Part shown: piece after piece, positions 55,150 to 64,000 of the stretch
Layout of the letters: each line of letters starts with the position of its first letter
How positions within the stretch are numbered: the first letter of the stretch is position 1
Assembly (NCBI GenBank): GCA_025769875.1
Contig: JAGFNK010000010.1
Coordinates: 1-64,000 of the forward strand
Source of the DNA: Russula earlei
Lineage: Eukaryota > Basidiomycota > Agaricomycetes > Russulales > Russulaceae
Reading direction: 5' to 3'
DNA length: 64,000 nucleotides
Notes under the pieces: generated by a model
The model's database searches: none
Told to the model about the DNA's origin: nothing
The model's input: only the letters and a program-made list of their open reading frames with translations
Position numbers and translations under genes: made by a program

Positions 55150-58100
55150 CTTGCTCCTGATCTCACATTCATCAACACCAGTGCTAAGCAGGATAAACAA
55201 AGCCATCTTAGACCAGACATCACAATCTATTGGAACAAAAACACTCATTTGAAAGTTGTGCAGAGGAATAAGAAACTGGAGTGGAGTGTGGTCGATGTGT
55301 GGATCAAAAACAAAAACAGAAATCAAGACATTTTTTGCACACTTGCAGAGACAAACCCACCAGAGGAGGATGAAAGTGACCTTGGGCATCACATCAAGTG
55401 GTCCCACCAAGTGTCCTGTATATGTGGTCAGCCAATGTCCTATTCTTCAGTTCTCCATCAAAAACAATCTTGTGTATTCTCCTTTGCAATTGTCCTCTTG
55501 GTGAATCAGGGTGACTACTGTGATGGGATTGCAGTGGTGCTATCTATACTGAGTTATTCAATTGGGCCAAAGATCCTAACACCCTTTTCAAATTCATCTG
55601 GAGGCTCAACTCTCTCACTTTTGCCCAGCATGGATATGACACCACTGTCACCTCAGTCTTGGAGAATGATAAGGGGGTTGCTGCTGCACTGTCCACACTG
55701 GCAGTATACAAAAGCATTGAGAAAGTTGAAGTTGAAGACTTTCACCAAATTCTTGTCAATGACAATCATGCCATGGATGGACACCCAAAGCCCTATATCA
55801 CATTGATGCCAATATGGGAGACAAAAACCCTTTTTGGTTGGTCAACCTTCAGATATGTTGTCACAACATTGAACAGAATCAACTTATATACCTCAAATGT
55901 TTCTGGCATACCAATTTCCCAGGTATTGAGAAAGAAGGGGATATTTATCACAATTTAACAAAAGCAAAAGTGTGTTACATTCTGGAGTCGGGTCCAGCTG
56001 GCAACATGCTGTTGACACCAGAGCATCCACTCAATGTACAAAGCACAAGGATGCAAGAGTATGTGAAAGAAGGTGCATGCAAACATATTTGGTGTCCCAG
56101 TACACCACACATCAAACAATATGTCCACTGCCAAATTGTCTTGAACATGCTCGGACAGCTGCTGAGTACATTCAGATCAACTTGGGAGCTATGCCAGGTC
56201 ATTCAGGATGCTATGATTGTCATAAACCATTCCCCGGAGAGGGCCCTTGAAGGACCCTTCCTTATAGGAGGAAACCCAGCCTCTATGATGCCACCCTGTT
56301 CACACGAGCAAAAGGGGTGAGTAGAGGTGTCCACAATATCGCGCGCACATTGTTGCGCGAGCGATTCTCGGCACAATCGACATACAGCAAGCCCCACTTA
56401 AAGGCAACCCTTCTAGCAACTAAGGACAGTATTAGAGCCTTCCTAAGGACCATTTGGAACGACCCTAGGAACTCTACAATAGGTACTAACCTAGTATCAA
56501 AGGCCCTACAACGCGTTATTAGACCAACTCTAATAACTATAGAACGAACTATAAGGCAACACTAAGGACCTTAATAGAAGTATTAGGGTCGACTCTAAGG
56601 ACCCTAATAGAACTATATAAGGGCCTTATAAGATAACACTATTCCATAACCAAACTACAAGTCCTCAAATGACCGGCCCTAAACTAACTAACAGGAAATG
56701 AATCAGGTGCTTGCACGTGTACTAAAGCAGTGAACACGTGGACAATGGAAGCTCTTACTCATCAAGAGAAGCTTCTTACTCAGCAGCTTACTGAGCATGA
56801 CTGAGCATGCTCAGTAAGCGTCCTCCGACTTCTTACTCATCACTCTATTGTGCTTGATAACAAGGTTATGACTTGTTCCCTATTTAGCAGCTCTCTTGTA
56901 GTATATAAGCGCTCAATAAAGTAGCGGACAGTCCTCAGACTGTCCATTTGTTTACGGCACTCTCCATCCCTGGGATACTCCTTTAAGGACCATCCCCTTG
57001 TGACTATCCTGGCCTCTTCCCTGCGTGATTGTTCTACTCTCACAGTAACAATACCCCTCTGGTATTTGTTGCTCCTCTGGGTTCTACTCCTTGCCCACGC
57101 GGTCTTGGACGTCTATCGACTCGTCTTCGAGCTTATCCCTCGCTCTTGAACTGGATAGTTCAACAGTGAGTCTTGACAATGATCAGTGAGGATTGGCATT
57201 ATGTTTAAGTTTGTTGTTTGACAATTTGGAACAGCTCATATGGATGCATACAACAAAGCAAAATTTTACATCAGGATGTGAGTGCAGGAAACATTCTGAT
57301 CACCCCAGATCAATCAGGTTTATTGATTGACTGGGACTTATCCAAGAAGGTGGATGTGGATTTGCCAAGGCAACAATCCAGAATGGTATGATCTGTTTGT
57401 CCCCTATGTGCAGCAAATTAAATTACTTTGTGTTCAGGGTACCTGGCAGTTCATATCAACAGCACTTGTACTACACACCCTGCCACTCAATCCCATGGAC
57501 TTCCTGATGATCTGGAGTCATTCTATTGGGTTCTCCTTTATATGGTCATGAAATACCAACATCCTAAGTTCAAGGACATTTCACAAGATATGCAAGATGT
57601 ATTTGATGGATATAGATACACAGGTCATAATCATGTTGCCCAGGGTGATAAGGGAAAGCTATTGTTCCTAGACACAAGAGTGCTCAGCCCAACTTTTATC
57701 AAGCAGAAAATCAGGTCATTACCATGCAGAGAGATCATTGAAGGGTTGCGCACCATTTTTCAAGACCTTTATCATGGTTCTAATGTACATTTGGAGCTAT
57801 GCAAACTTCAAGAGGAGGAGCCTGATGAGAAGACCCTGGAAGCTTGCAAGAAACTTAGTTCTTCTGAATGGGTCTTGACACTCATAGAAGGGAGACTGAA
57901 ATCCAACAAATGGCCCAATGCTGATGGCAGCCTATACAAGAGCTTCCTTGGTCATGATCCAATGAGGAGCAGCTGCAAGCACAAGGCTCAAGATAGCACT
58001 GCAGCAAAGGAACATGAAATGTCCAACAAAATGCACAGAGGACTATTTCCACCTTCTGGACCTTCATCTTCCAGGTGTAGCTTTTTGGCCCACTCACAAG

Positions 58101-58180
58101 ACTGTCCAGAGTATGTTTTCAGTACATTGTCACACAGTGTCCCACATACTCAGAATGTATCTTTTCTCTGTCATAGCTAG
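55150..58180 (+). pseudogene. FunK1-type fungal protein kinase, split by a solo LTR
   Basis: FunK1 kinases (Pkinase_fungal) are a family expanded in Agaricomycetes. Segments in order: HLRPDITIYWNKNTHLKVV (55204), SSVDVWIKNKN-like SVVDVWIKNKNRNQDI (55291), TELFNWAKDPNTLFKFIWRL (about 55549), FPGIEKEGDIYHNL (55916), VIQDAMI (56197). LTR A follows, then a 49-bp intron (57186-57234), HMDAYNKAKILHQDVSAGN (57237) and LLIDWDLSKK (57322). A 52-bp intron (57386-57437) joins SRM to GTWQFISTAL. LPDDLESFYWVLLYM (57492) and a C-terminal PPSGPSSSR (58050) complete it. The catalytic loop reads HQD instead of HRD; TGA stops occur near 55510-55522 and there is a frameshift near 57480. Confidence 0.82.
56218..57178 (+). 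mobile_element. Solo LTR A in the FunK1 pseudogene
   Basis: 961 bp, TGTCATAAACC...GTCTTGACA, flanked by ATGAT (56213-56217 and 57179-57183). It lies a few bases before an exon-intron junction of the kinase gene. CpG-rich and very like the copy at 28148-29108. Confidence 0.95.
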
Positions 58181-58980
58181 CTCAACTCAGGGGGTATATT
58201 AGATGATTGTATTCTGTCTTCTAAGGCTTGCATTTGGCTAAGTATCTGGGCTTAGACTTTCTTGTTGTAGTTTGGATTCATATGAACAGGTCGCATGTCC
58301 GATTCCTTTTGAGTTATTTGCAATGAGGGCATCAGACATCCACAGCCAGTTGCCTTCAACACAGACTTGGTTCTTAGTGGGAAAATACAAACAAGATTCA
58401 ATTATAAGCATGAAAAATGATGGCTAACTACATTACTTGGCTTGAGTAAAATTGTAGCGAAGTGTAAAGCCCAGATCTTTGCATTGAGTTTAATCTGTGT
58501 GGTCAGTCTCTGTCATTGAGGCAATTGATCCCCATTGGCCAATTATCACCATGTAATGAGTAGACCATTCTTATTTAAAATTTGGTGTCATATTTGTGGA
58601 TGCACTCAATTTATTCAATATAAATCCATGTATTAACATACACCATTGTGTTAAGTTTATCCAAGTCTGCTAAGGCTAAATTGATTGGGTGAATTAAGTG
58701 TATATAATCCCACTGGTGATTTGGGGCAACTCATGTTGCATCTTAGGTTACATAACTTGGGAACTGAGCTGCCCTCTCTTAAGCATTTGACTAAGTTCTA
58801 ATTGTTTGGGTTGACATATTTACAATACAATAATGCAATGCATGAGGAGAGGGCAACAAATCAATCAATTGTTTTAAAATAATTTGTAATCTGAGCTGAG
58901 TCAATTCAGTTGTCAATATATTTCTTTATTTACCACTGAGTTGAGTTTTAGTGGACTGGACTTATCCATTCCTGTCCGTC
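58181..58980. other. AT-rich intergenic stretch
   Basis: About 800 bp with no convincing ORF or repeat seen. Marks the change from repeat-dominated DNA to the gene island. The promoter of the RhoGAP gene should lie at its right end. Confidence 0.6.
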
Positions 58981-59023
58981 GTGTCCATGCGCGTCACGGT
59001 TTGAGACGCGAACCTTGTCTTCC

Positions 59024-62020
59024 ATGTCCACGGAACCTCAGTCCAGGATATCCTTGGACCGCCCCTCGTACGGCTTGGTCAACCAATTCGACTTACATCT
59101 TAGAGTCATTGCAGATCGCTATCTGGGTTTTTTTCCTCGAAAGGTCTGCCAGCCAACATGCATGATATTCTCACACGCTCATTCTAACTTTCTTCAGGCG
59201 AAGAATCGAGGAAGCCTAGTGAGTTGTTGGACACGAGACAGAGCAGCCGTACGTTGGCTGACTTTCCTTCTCATAGTATCGATTCTCTTTGGAAGCTCCA
59301 TCTCAAGGCAAAAGGTGTAGATACCTTCTTGGATGCACGCATCGAACCGAACACCTCTAGGGCGGCCTGGACCGAAATTCGAGACAACGTGGAAAGAGGT
59401 ACCGTCTAACACAGCCCGAAATTGGCTTCGAGGCTCACCTCTGTTATAGAGGCTCAAGCCCGGCGGGCGTTCTTGAATACGCTAACGATAGACATTATCA
59501 ATCCTCTCACAGCACTCAAGGTAAGCAAAGCACTTCTTGCTGCATCGTGTATCCTAGCTTCTGACGTATCCAAAAGGAAACGCAGGATCGCACACGAAAG
59601 CGGATCAGAGAAGATCTCAAGGGTTCTACTGCTGCCCATGTCGAGTTTGCCGAGAACATCCTTCCCAAGCTAAAGCGGGCATATATCAAAAAATGTCAAG
59701 AATTTGAGGTAGTCATCCCACATCCTTCTACCTCATTGTACCAGGTACACTCATATTCTGATGTTCGGGGACCGTCGTCAGGACCATCGCTCTGCTGTTG
59801 TTCCACCTTCGAATGTCAACCAAGCTCCCATTGTTCCAGAAGGCAATACCGTGCTAGGCACTCGGTCCAATCCGAATCTTCCTTCCAAGTCGTACGTTGC
59901 ATCACCACAGCCTATTCGCCCGCTGGATCGCAAGCCTTCCAGCGGCGGACCTCGAAATCGCTCGCCGTCGGGTTCGACAGCCTTTTCGGATCTAGCCCAA
60001 CACGGTATCGATATCGCCTCAAAATTTGCCAACATAGTAGCACTGACCACGCGTTAACAGGGAAGAAACAATTAAACCAATTGATCACTCTGCTTGACAA
60101 GGAAGGTGGTATCAGGGGCAGCAGTCGCAACGCCGACATAGCATTACGCTCAACCCGTGCTAAGCGTGAAGCTGAAGAAGCAGGTGAGTCAATAAAGCCG
60201 ATGATCTTCACTTCGTCTACTGAATGAGGTCCAGACAAGGAATACCGGAAGGCTGTTCACTGGCTCGAGACTCTTCGGATACGGAGGGTTAAAATTTTGG
60301 AGGGCGGATACAATGTAAGTCGTGTATCATGCATGCTATAGAGCGAAATCATGAACATTATCTGCGTAGAGCCTAGAACGCTTCATTCTCGAAGGAACCG
60401 ATACTGTCAAGAAAGTGCTCATTACATATACAGATACTTTAATGTTTGTTCCGCCAAATCGGGCTTTTGGTCTTTTGAGAGTCTGACGCAGCTCACAGCG
60501 CAACGCATACTACGCAGAACTATCTGGCCACACACATTCGATCCGCCGTTGAGAACGTCTCTGCCCAGACTGATACCTCCCTTTTGGCTGCGTCTCTCAG
60601 CAATTCTCTTGCACTTTCCACCCCTCCCCCCACACTTTACTATAATTACCATGTCGGTGAATGCCAGGACTTGATCTTCGGTGTCTCCCTGGCAGACTAC
60701 GCGACCGCCCGGGGAAGTGAAAACGATGCGCCAAGGGTAATCAAGATTTGCATTGATGAAATCGACAAGAGGGGCCTAGATGCAGAAGGATTATACAGGG
60801 TGAGCGCATCGAAAGCGCGTTTTATGTCCCTTCTCTTGCTCAGCGTTATAGGTCTCTGGAAGGCATGCAAACGTGCAAGAGGTCAGTGGAAGTGCCCATA
60901 ATTCAACCCAGCTGACGCGAATGCCTGTTTAGTTACAACACAAGCTCGAACGGAATGAGAAGGCGTTTTCCTTCAACTCCTTTACAGATGACATCTATTC
61001 GGTTGCCTCTCTTCTCAAGGTCAGCTATCTCATACACATCAATTTGTTGAGCTTATCCTCATACTTTCCCATCACGTAGCTCTACCTCAGAGAGCTTCCC
61101 GAGCCCTTATTTAGATTCCCATTACAAGATCGTATACAACACAGCGAAGATTTGGGTAAAAGCGCTAGCTTTCTGTCCCTGTTCATCCACGACCTGATAT
61201 TCAATCATATAGATGAACATGCTGCAAACGATTTCGTCGTGTTGCGATCAAAAATTCGTCGACTACCGGGAGTTCACAGGGCGTCACTGAAGGCTCTTGT
61301 GGAACATCTCTCCCGCGTTGCCTCCCGTGCAGATGGAAACAAAATGGACGCTAAAAATCTCGCCATCGTTTTTAGCCCTGTTGTCTTCGGCGAAGACGAA
61401 ATTCTGCAGGGTGATCTTCTCAGTGTGCAACCGATGAAGGTGCGTGTTAATTGTTACTCGTTTCCTGGCATTAATTCGAGTAGGACTCCGTGATGGAAGA
61501 TCTCATTGAAAATGCGCACACTTTGTTTGATGATCGCTTGCTTCTGTCGTCCCCGCCTCTCCCCCCAGCCCCAGCCGGAGAACCAGTACCCGTCATCACT
61601 TATGGCTCATCACACACAAAGATTACATTGCCACAAGGTGGAGAGGCGCATACCGCGGACTTTACTCCCGAACTTCCTGTACGACCTACCGGCAGTATTC
61701 ATCCATCTACGCGAGGCAACCCTTCCATGTCACCTTCGCGCCTGTGCGCGGACCTTTCTGCAGGTACAGTGCCGACGCAATCAATCACACCGCCGGCTGT
61801 TCCGCTCAAAATACAGGTCCCAACGAACACGACGGGTAAACCCACCCTTGAACCGGTCGCCGCCGTTACCACGGGAGAAATCGAAAGAACACCGGACCAG
61901 CCCCAGGACTTCGTACCGCCTCCTACAGTGACGAGTGAGCAGAATCAGGATAAACAACATTCAGCGGCAGAGTCTGTCCCTGAGACCCCCTTGACTACAA
62001 GTTCTCTAAGCAGTATTTAA
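59024..62020 (+). CDS. F-BAR and RhoGAP domain protein (Rgd1/Rga7-like)
   Basis: A Rho-family GTPase activator that binds membranes and acts in polarity and cell-wall growth (family knowledge). ATG 59024 gives MSTEPQSRISLDRPSYG. The F-BAR domain covers exons to about 60310 (VNQFDLHLRVIADRYLGFF, IEEAYIDSLWKLHLKAKG, EAQARRAFLNTLTIDIINPL, AHVEFAENILPKLKRAYIKK, KQLNQLITLLDKEGG). The RhoGAP domain is at about 60740-61439, with the arginine finger in GLYR/VSGRHANVQE and LLKLYLRELPEPLF and KNLAIVFSPVVFG. The tail is Pro/Thr-rich. Introns read: 59521-59576, 59709-59781, 60005-60060, 60184-60228, 60315-about 60370, 60800-60851, 60882-60932, 61020-61079, 61440-61483, plus two near the start (to about 59278). 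Boundaries near 59140, 59400 and 60440-60480 are uncertain. A run of seven T at about 59129 puts FF and LERRRIEEA in different frames. Confidence 0.85.
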
Positions 62021-62427
62021 AGCCCATCGGAATAACTTAGCTTGGTATTTTTCGCGCGGTTCTGTATTATTAACATACGATAAAGGCTGGCACGATGTGT
62101 ATGCTTTACCGTTTCTCTGTATCTCTGGACATGGCTCGTCAATGTTTTCACTCGGACAAGGCTTTTGTGGTGGATCGTTAGGTTGATGTATCAGTGTACG
62201 TACGGTAATAACGGTATATGTGCGGTCAAAGAAACGTGCAGGTTCGAACTTAATGACGTGTCTATGAATCCTATTTCCTGCCACTGTATAGTTTATGTAA
62301 GATTACTCGTCATAATCAACACTGGCAACTACAAACACAACACAAACGGTACGCTTTTCTTACTGCCCCTAGCTCTGCAGATTTCCGCTCATACGGTGTG
62401 GAGATAAGCAACCCTCCACAAAAAAGC
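62021..62427. promoter_or_regulatory. Spacer between RhoGAP and S29 genes
   Basis: No ORF of note. It should contain the RhoGAP 3' end and the S29 promoter. I see no clear TATA box close to the S29 ATG. Confidence 0.4.
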
Positions 62428-62748
62428 ATGACACACGACGCCGTCTGGTTTTCTCGCCCTCGCAAGTTTGGAAAGGGATCCCGCCAATGGTACGTGCGCC
62501 TTGCCCTCCCAGTCGAGTCAAAGCGTGAATGCGGATGAGACAATGCTCATGGTTCCCGCGTTGTTGAACAGTCGCCTTTGTGCGCACCAGGCGGGTCTCA
62601 TCCGCAAGTATGGTCTCGACCTTTGCCGCCAGTGCTTCCGCGAGAAATCTTCTGCCATTGGGTTTGTGAAGGTAATTTATGCCTCGTCTGCTGTCATCCG
62701 CTAGACAAACTGCGACTCATGTGTTTGTGTGACTCGTAGAACCGGTGA
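62428..62748 (+). CDS. RPS29: 40S ribosomal protein S29 (uS14)
   Basis: Three exons (62428-62489, 62572-62671, 62740-62748) give 56 residues, the normal length of S29, a small-subunit head protein near the decoding region. The start is [20 protein letters not shown]; the end is [13 protein letters not shown]. The zinc site is C21-x2-C24 and C39-x2-C42 (CRLC and CRQC). Intron 1 (82 bp) splits the codon of Cys21. Intron 2 (68 bp) leaves a last exon of only nine bases, AACCGGTGA (Asn-Arg-stop). Reading past the intermediate AG at 62704 would give a non-family C-terminus, so the nine-base exon is preferred. Confidence 0.93.
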
Positions 62749-62997
62749 AGCAAAACTGCTTTGTTCCCGTTTCCCGGCGCTTGTATTCTTCACCCTCCCT
62801 TTCCCTTTCACATCACACAACTGCACTGGCGATGTATGCACGAGACTCGATATGATATGATAAATATGGATTTCATGCAGCACCCTAGAGACAATTGGCG
62901 GGCTAGTGATCAACGACGTGTAACCAAGAACAGAGTAGCGTATCGACCGGTTGCGCAAATATGCCCTCGTTGTCTGTACGTTTTTCACTGTCAAATA
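62749..62997. other. Spacer after S29
   Basis: No gene seen; shared 3' region of the convergent S29 and RPB4 genes together with the MITE to its right. Confidence 0.5.
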
Positions 62998-63202
62998 CAG
63001 TAGTTGGCCCAGCAATGGGACAGGCGCCAGGCAATGGGACAACATCTGTGGATGCACCACAAATCTAGCTGGTGCTTTACTGATGGCTGAAGTAGACATG
63101 AATAGGACTCTGTCCCTCTTTTGGAGCAAAATGACCAGTTTGGGGGTTCAATTCATGATTGTCCCATCAAACTCCACTATCCCATTGCTGGGTCAACTAC
63201 TA
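62998..63202. mobile_element. Small TIR element (MITE) between S29 and RPB4
   Basis: 205 bp with inverted ends CAGTAGTTGGCCCAGCAATGGGA and TCCCATTGCTGGGTCAACTACT (shown here as pairs that match at about 20 of 22 positions). TA at 62996-62997 on the left; the right flank reads CA, perhaps a decayed TA. GCAATGGGAC also occurs internally at 63033-63042. No coding capacity; probably mobilised by a TA-target transposase. Confidence 0.65.
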
Positions 63203-63281
63203 CATGGTAATACAACCAAAGCACTTTGTGCCTGGACCAAGAATTCCCGCAGTTTCATAATTGACGGTTGAAACTGATGGA

Positions 63282-64000
63282 TCATGTCTGGAACTTCCGC
63301 ATAGCCTGAATCTCATCTAATAAAGCCTGAAGTCTATCATCTTCTATTTTAACGAGACTTTGTGGGGGGAGGGCGATAAGAGACTGTCAGCAAGAGAGAC
63401 TGCGATGCGAGGAACAGGTTGTAGCCCAATGGCGCACCTGGGAATGATGCTCTTTGCTTCCTCCGCATCGGCAGGACACAGATTTGCGATTTGTGCCGTC
63501 TCGAACTGCGTCAGCTCCGGTTCCCTGCGCAAGATCCTATTAACGAGAGATATGAGCTCAGAGGTGCTCGGTGCAGCCGCAGAGTACAGGCCTGAAGGAG
63601 GAAAGAGATGAAAGACGGAAAAACTCGCTCACTCTCGGACGGCCGAAGCCGAGTCGGTGGTGTTGAACTTTGCAAAGGTCTTGACGTATTCCAGGGCCTT
63701 GTTGTACACCCTGAGAGAGAGGGAAGGGCCAAAAAGAAGAGTAAGACGAGAGAAGAAATTTGTCAGCCATTCGCGCGATTCTCTGCGCTGCGGTCGGCAG
63801 CAGCAAACTGGAGAAATGAGCCCGGGAGGAGAGGAGGTTGCTGTCGGGTGCGGGCTGTTTGCCGGCACGCGGAGCGGCGGAAATGCCAAAAGGAAAGGGG
63901 GGGGGGAGAAAAACGCACACGGTGTCCGGGGCGTCCTTGTCCCTATTTTCGAGAAGGTACTTGACCTCCGAGATCAGAAGACAGCCCGCGTTGTTGAATT
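63282..64000 (-). CDS. RPB4: RNA polymerase II subunit RPB4 (5' end beyond window)
   Basis: With RPB7, RPB4 forms the stalk of RNA polymerase II. Four minus-strand exons are visible: 64000-63919 (FNNAGCLLISEVKYLLENRD and on), 63710-63633 (VYNKALEYVKTFAKFNTTDS), 63536-63438 (LTQFETAQIANLCPADAEEA), 63357-63282 (LVKIEDDRLQALLDEIQAMR, then KFQT and stop). Introns: 63918-63711 (208 bp, long for this region), 63632-63537 and 63437-63358, all GT-AG. The motif FETAQIANLCPADAEEAKSI is the RPB4 signature. The first exon(s) lie outside the window. Confidence 0.9.

Noticed and set aside
62701..63129. Minus-strand ORF of 142 residues across the S29 3' end and MITE
   Set aside because: Overlaps the last S29 exon and the MITE, no recognisable motif.

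Overview
The window is nuclear DNA of a basidiomycete fungus, most likely an Agaricomycete. The evidence is short (about 50-80 bp) GT-AG introns, a fungal-specific FunK1 kinase relic, chromodomain Ty3/Gypsy elements (chromoviruses), PIF/Harbinger and Tc1-like transposons, and three recognisable host genes at the right end. About 58 kb of the 64 kb is transposable-element sequence. Only the last 5 kb is an ordinary gene island.

Layout. (1) 231-18793 is an old chromovirus ('element 1': extra ORF1, gag, protease-RT-RNaseH-integrase-chromodomain). It is broken by a solo LTR, a PIF/Harbinger transposon, an LTR inside an LTR, a TA-target transposase element and a 0.9 kb foldback element. (2) 19283-32878 is a younger full-length relative ('element 2'; LTRs roughly 99% alike by eye, 5-bp target duplication ATCAG). 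It sits inside the 3' LTR of element 1 and itself carries a 3 kb long-TIR element and a solo LTR in its RT domain. (3) 32884-44820 is a pile of LTRs, mostly in minus orientation, a Tc1 element nested in another LTR, SINE-like sequence, and a stretch with relics of a spliced gene. (4) 44822-54542 is a third, heavily mutated chromovirus ('element 3') carrying five inserted LTRs. (5) 54610-58180 holds a Copia-gag-like fragment and a FunK1 kinase pseudogene split by a solo LTR. (6) 58981-64000 holds an F-BAR/RhoGAP gene, ribosomal protein S29 (uS14), a small MITE, and the 3' part of the RNA polymerase II subunit RPB4 gene, convergent to S29.

The names LTR A to LTR F are mine. LTR A (about 960 bp, TGTCATGAACC...GTCTTGACA) and LTR B (about 830 bp, TGTTACGAACC...GTCTTGACA) belong to related chromoviruses. 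They share the R-U5 part but have different U3 parts. Most insertions have an exact 5-bp target duplication, so the order of events can be read off.

The most interesting observation is that the ten bases two nucleotides after the 5' LTR (TGGACAGTCT) are the exact complement of ten bases inside the LTR, AGACTGTCCA, placed about 32 bp after a TATA box. That is the arrangement expected for Tf1-style self-primed reverse transcription. The chromoviruses also carry a long conserved ORF of unknown function upstream of gag. Nearly all in-frame stops in the old elements are TGA where a sister copy has CGA, which points to deamination of methylated CpG.

All similarity statements are from reading translations and repeats by eye; no database search or alignment program was run.
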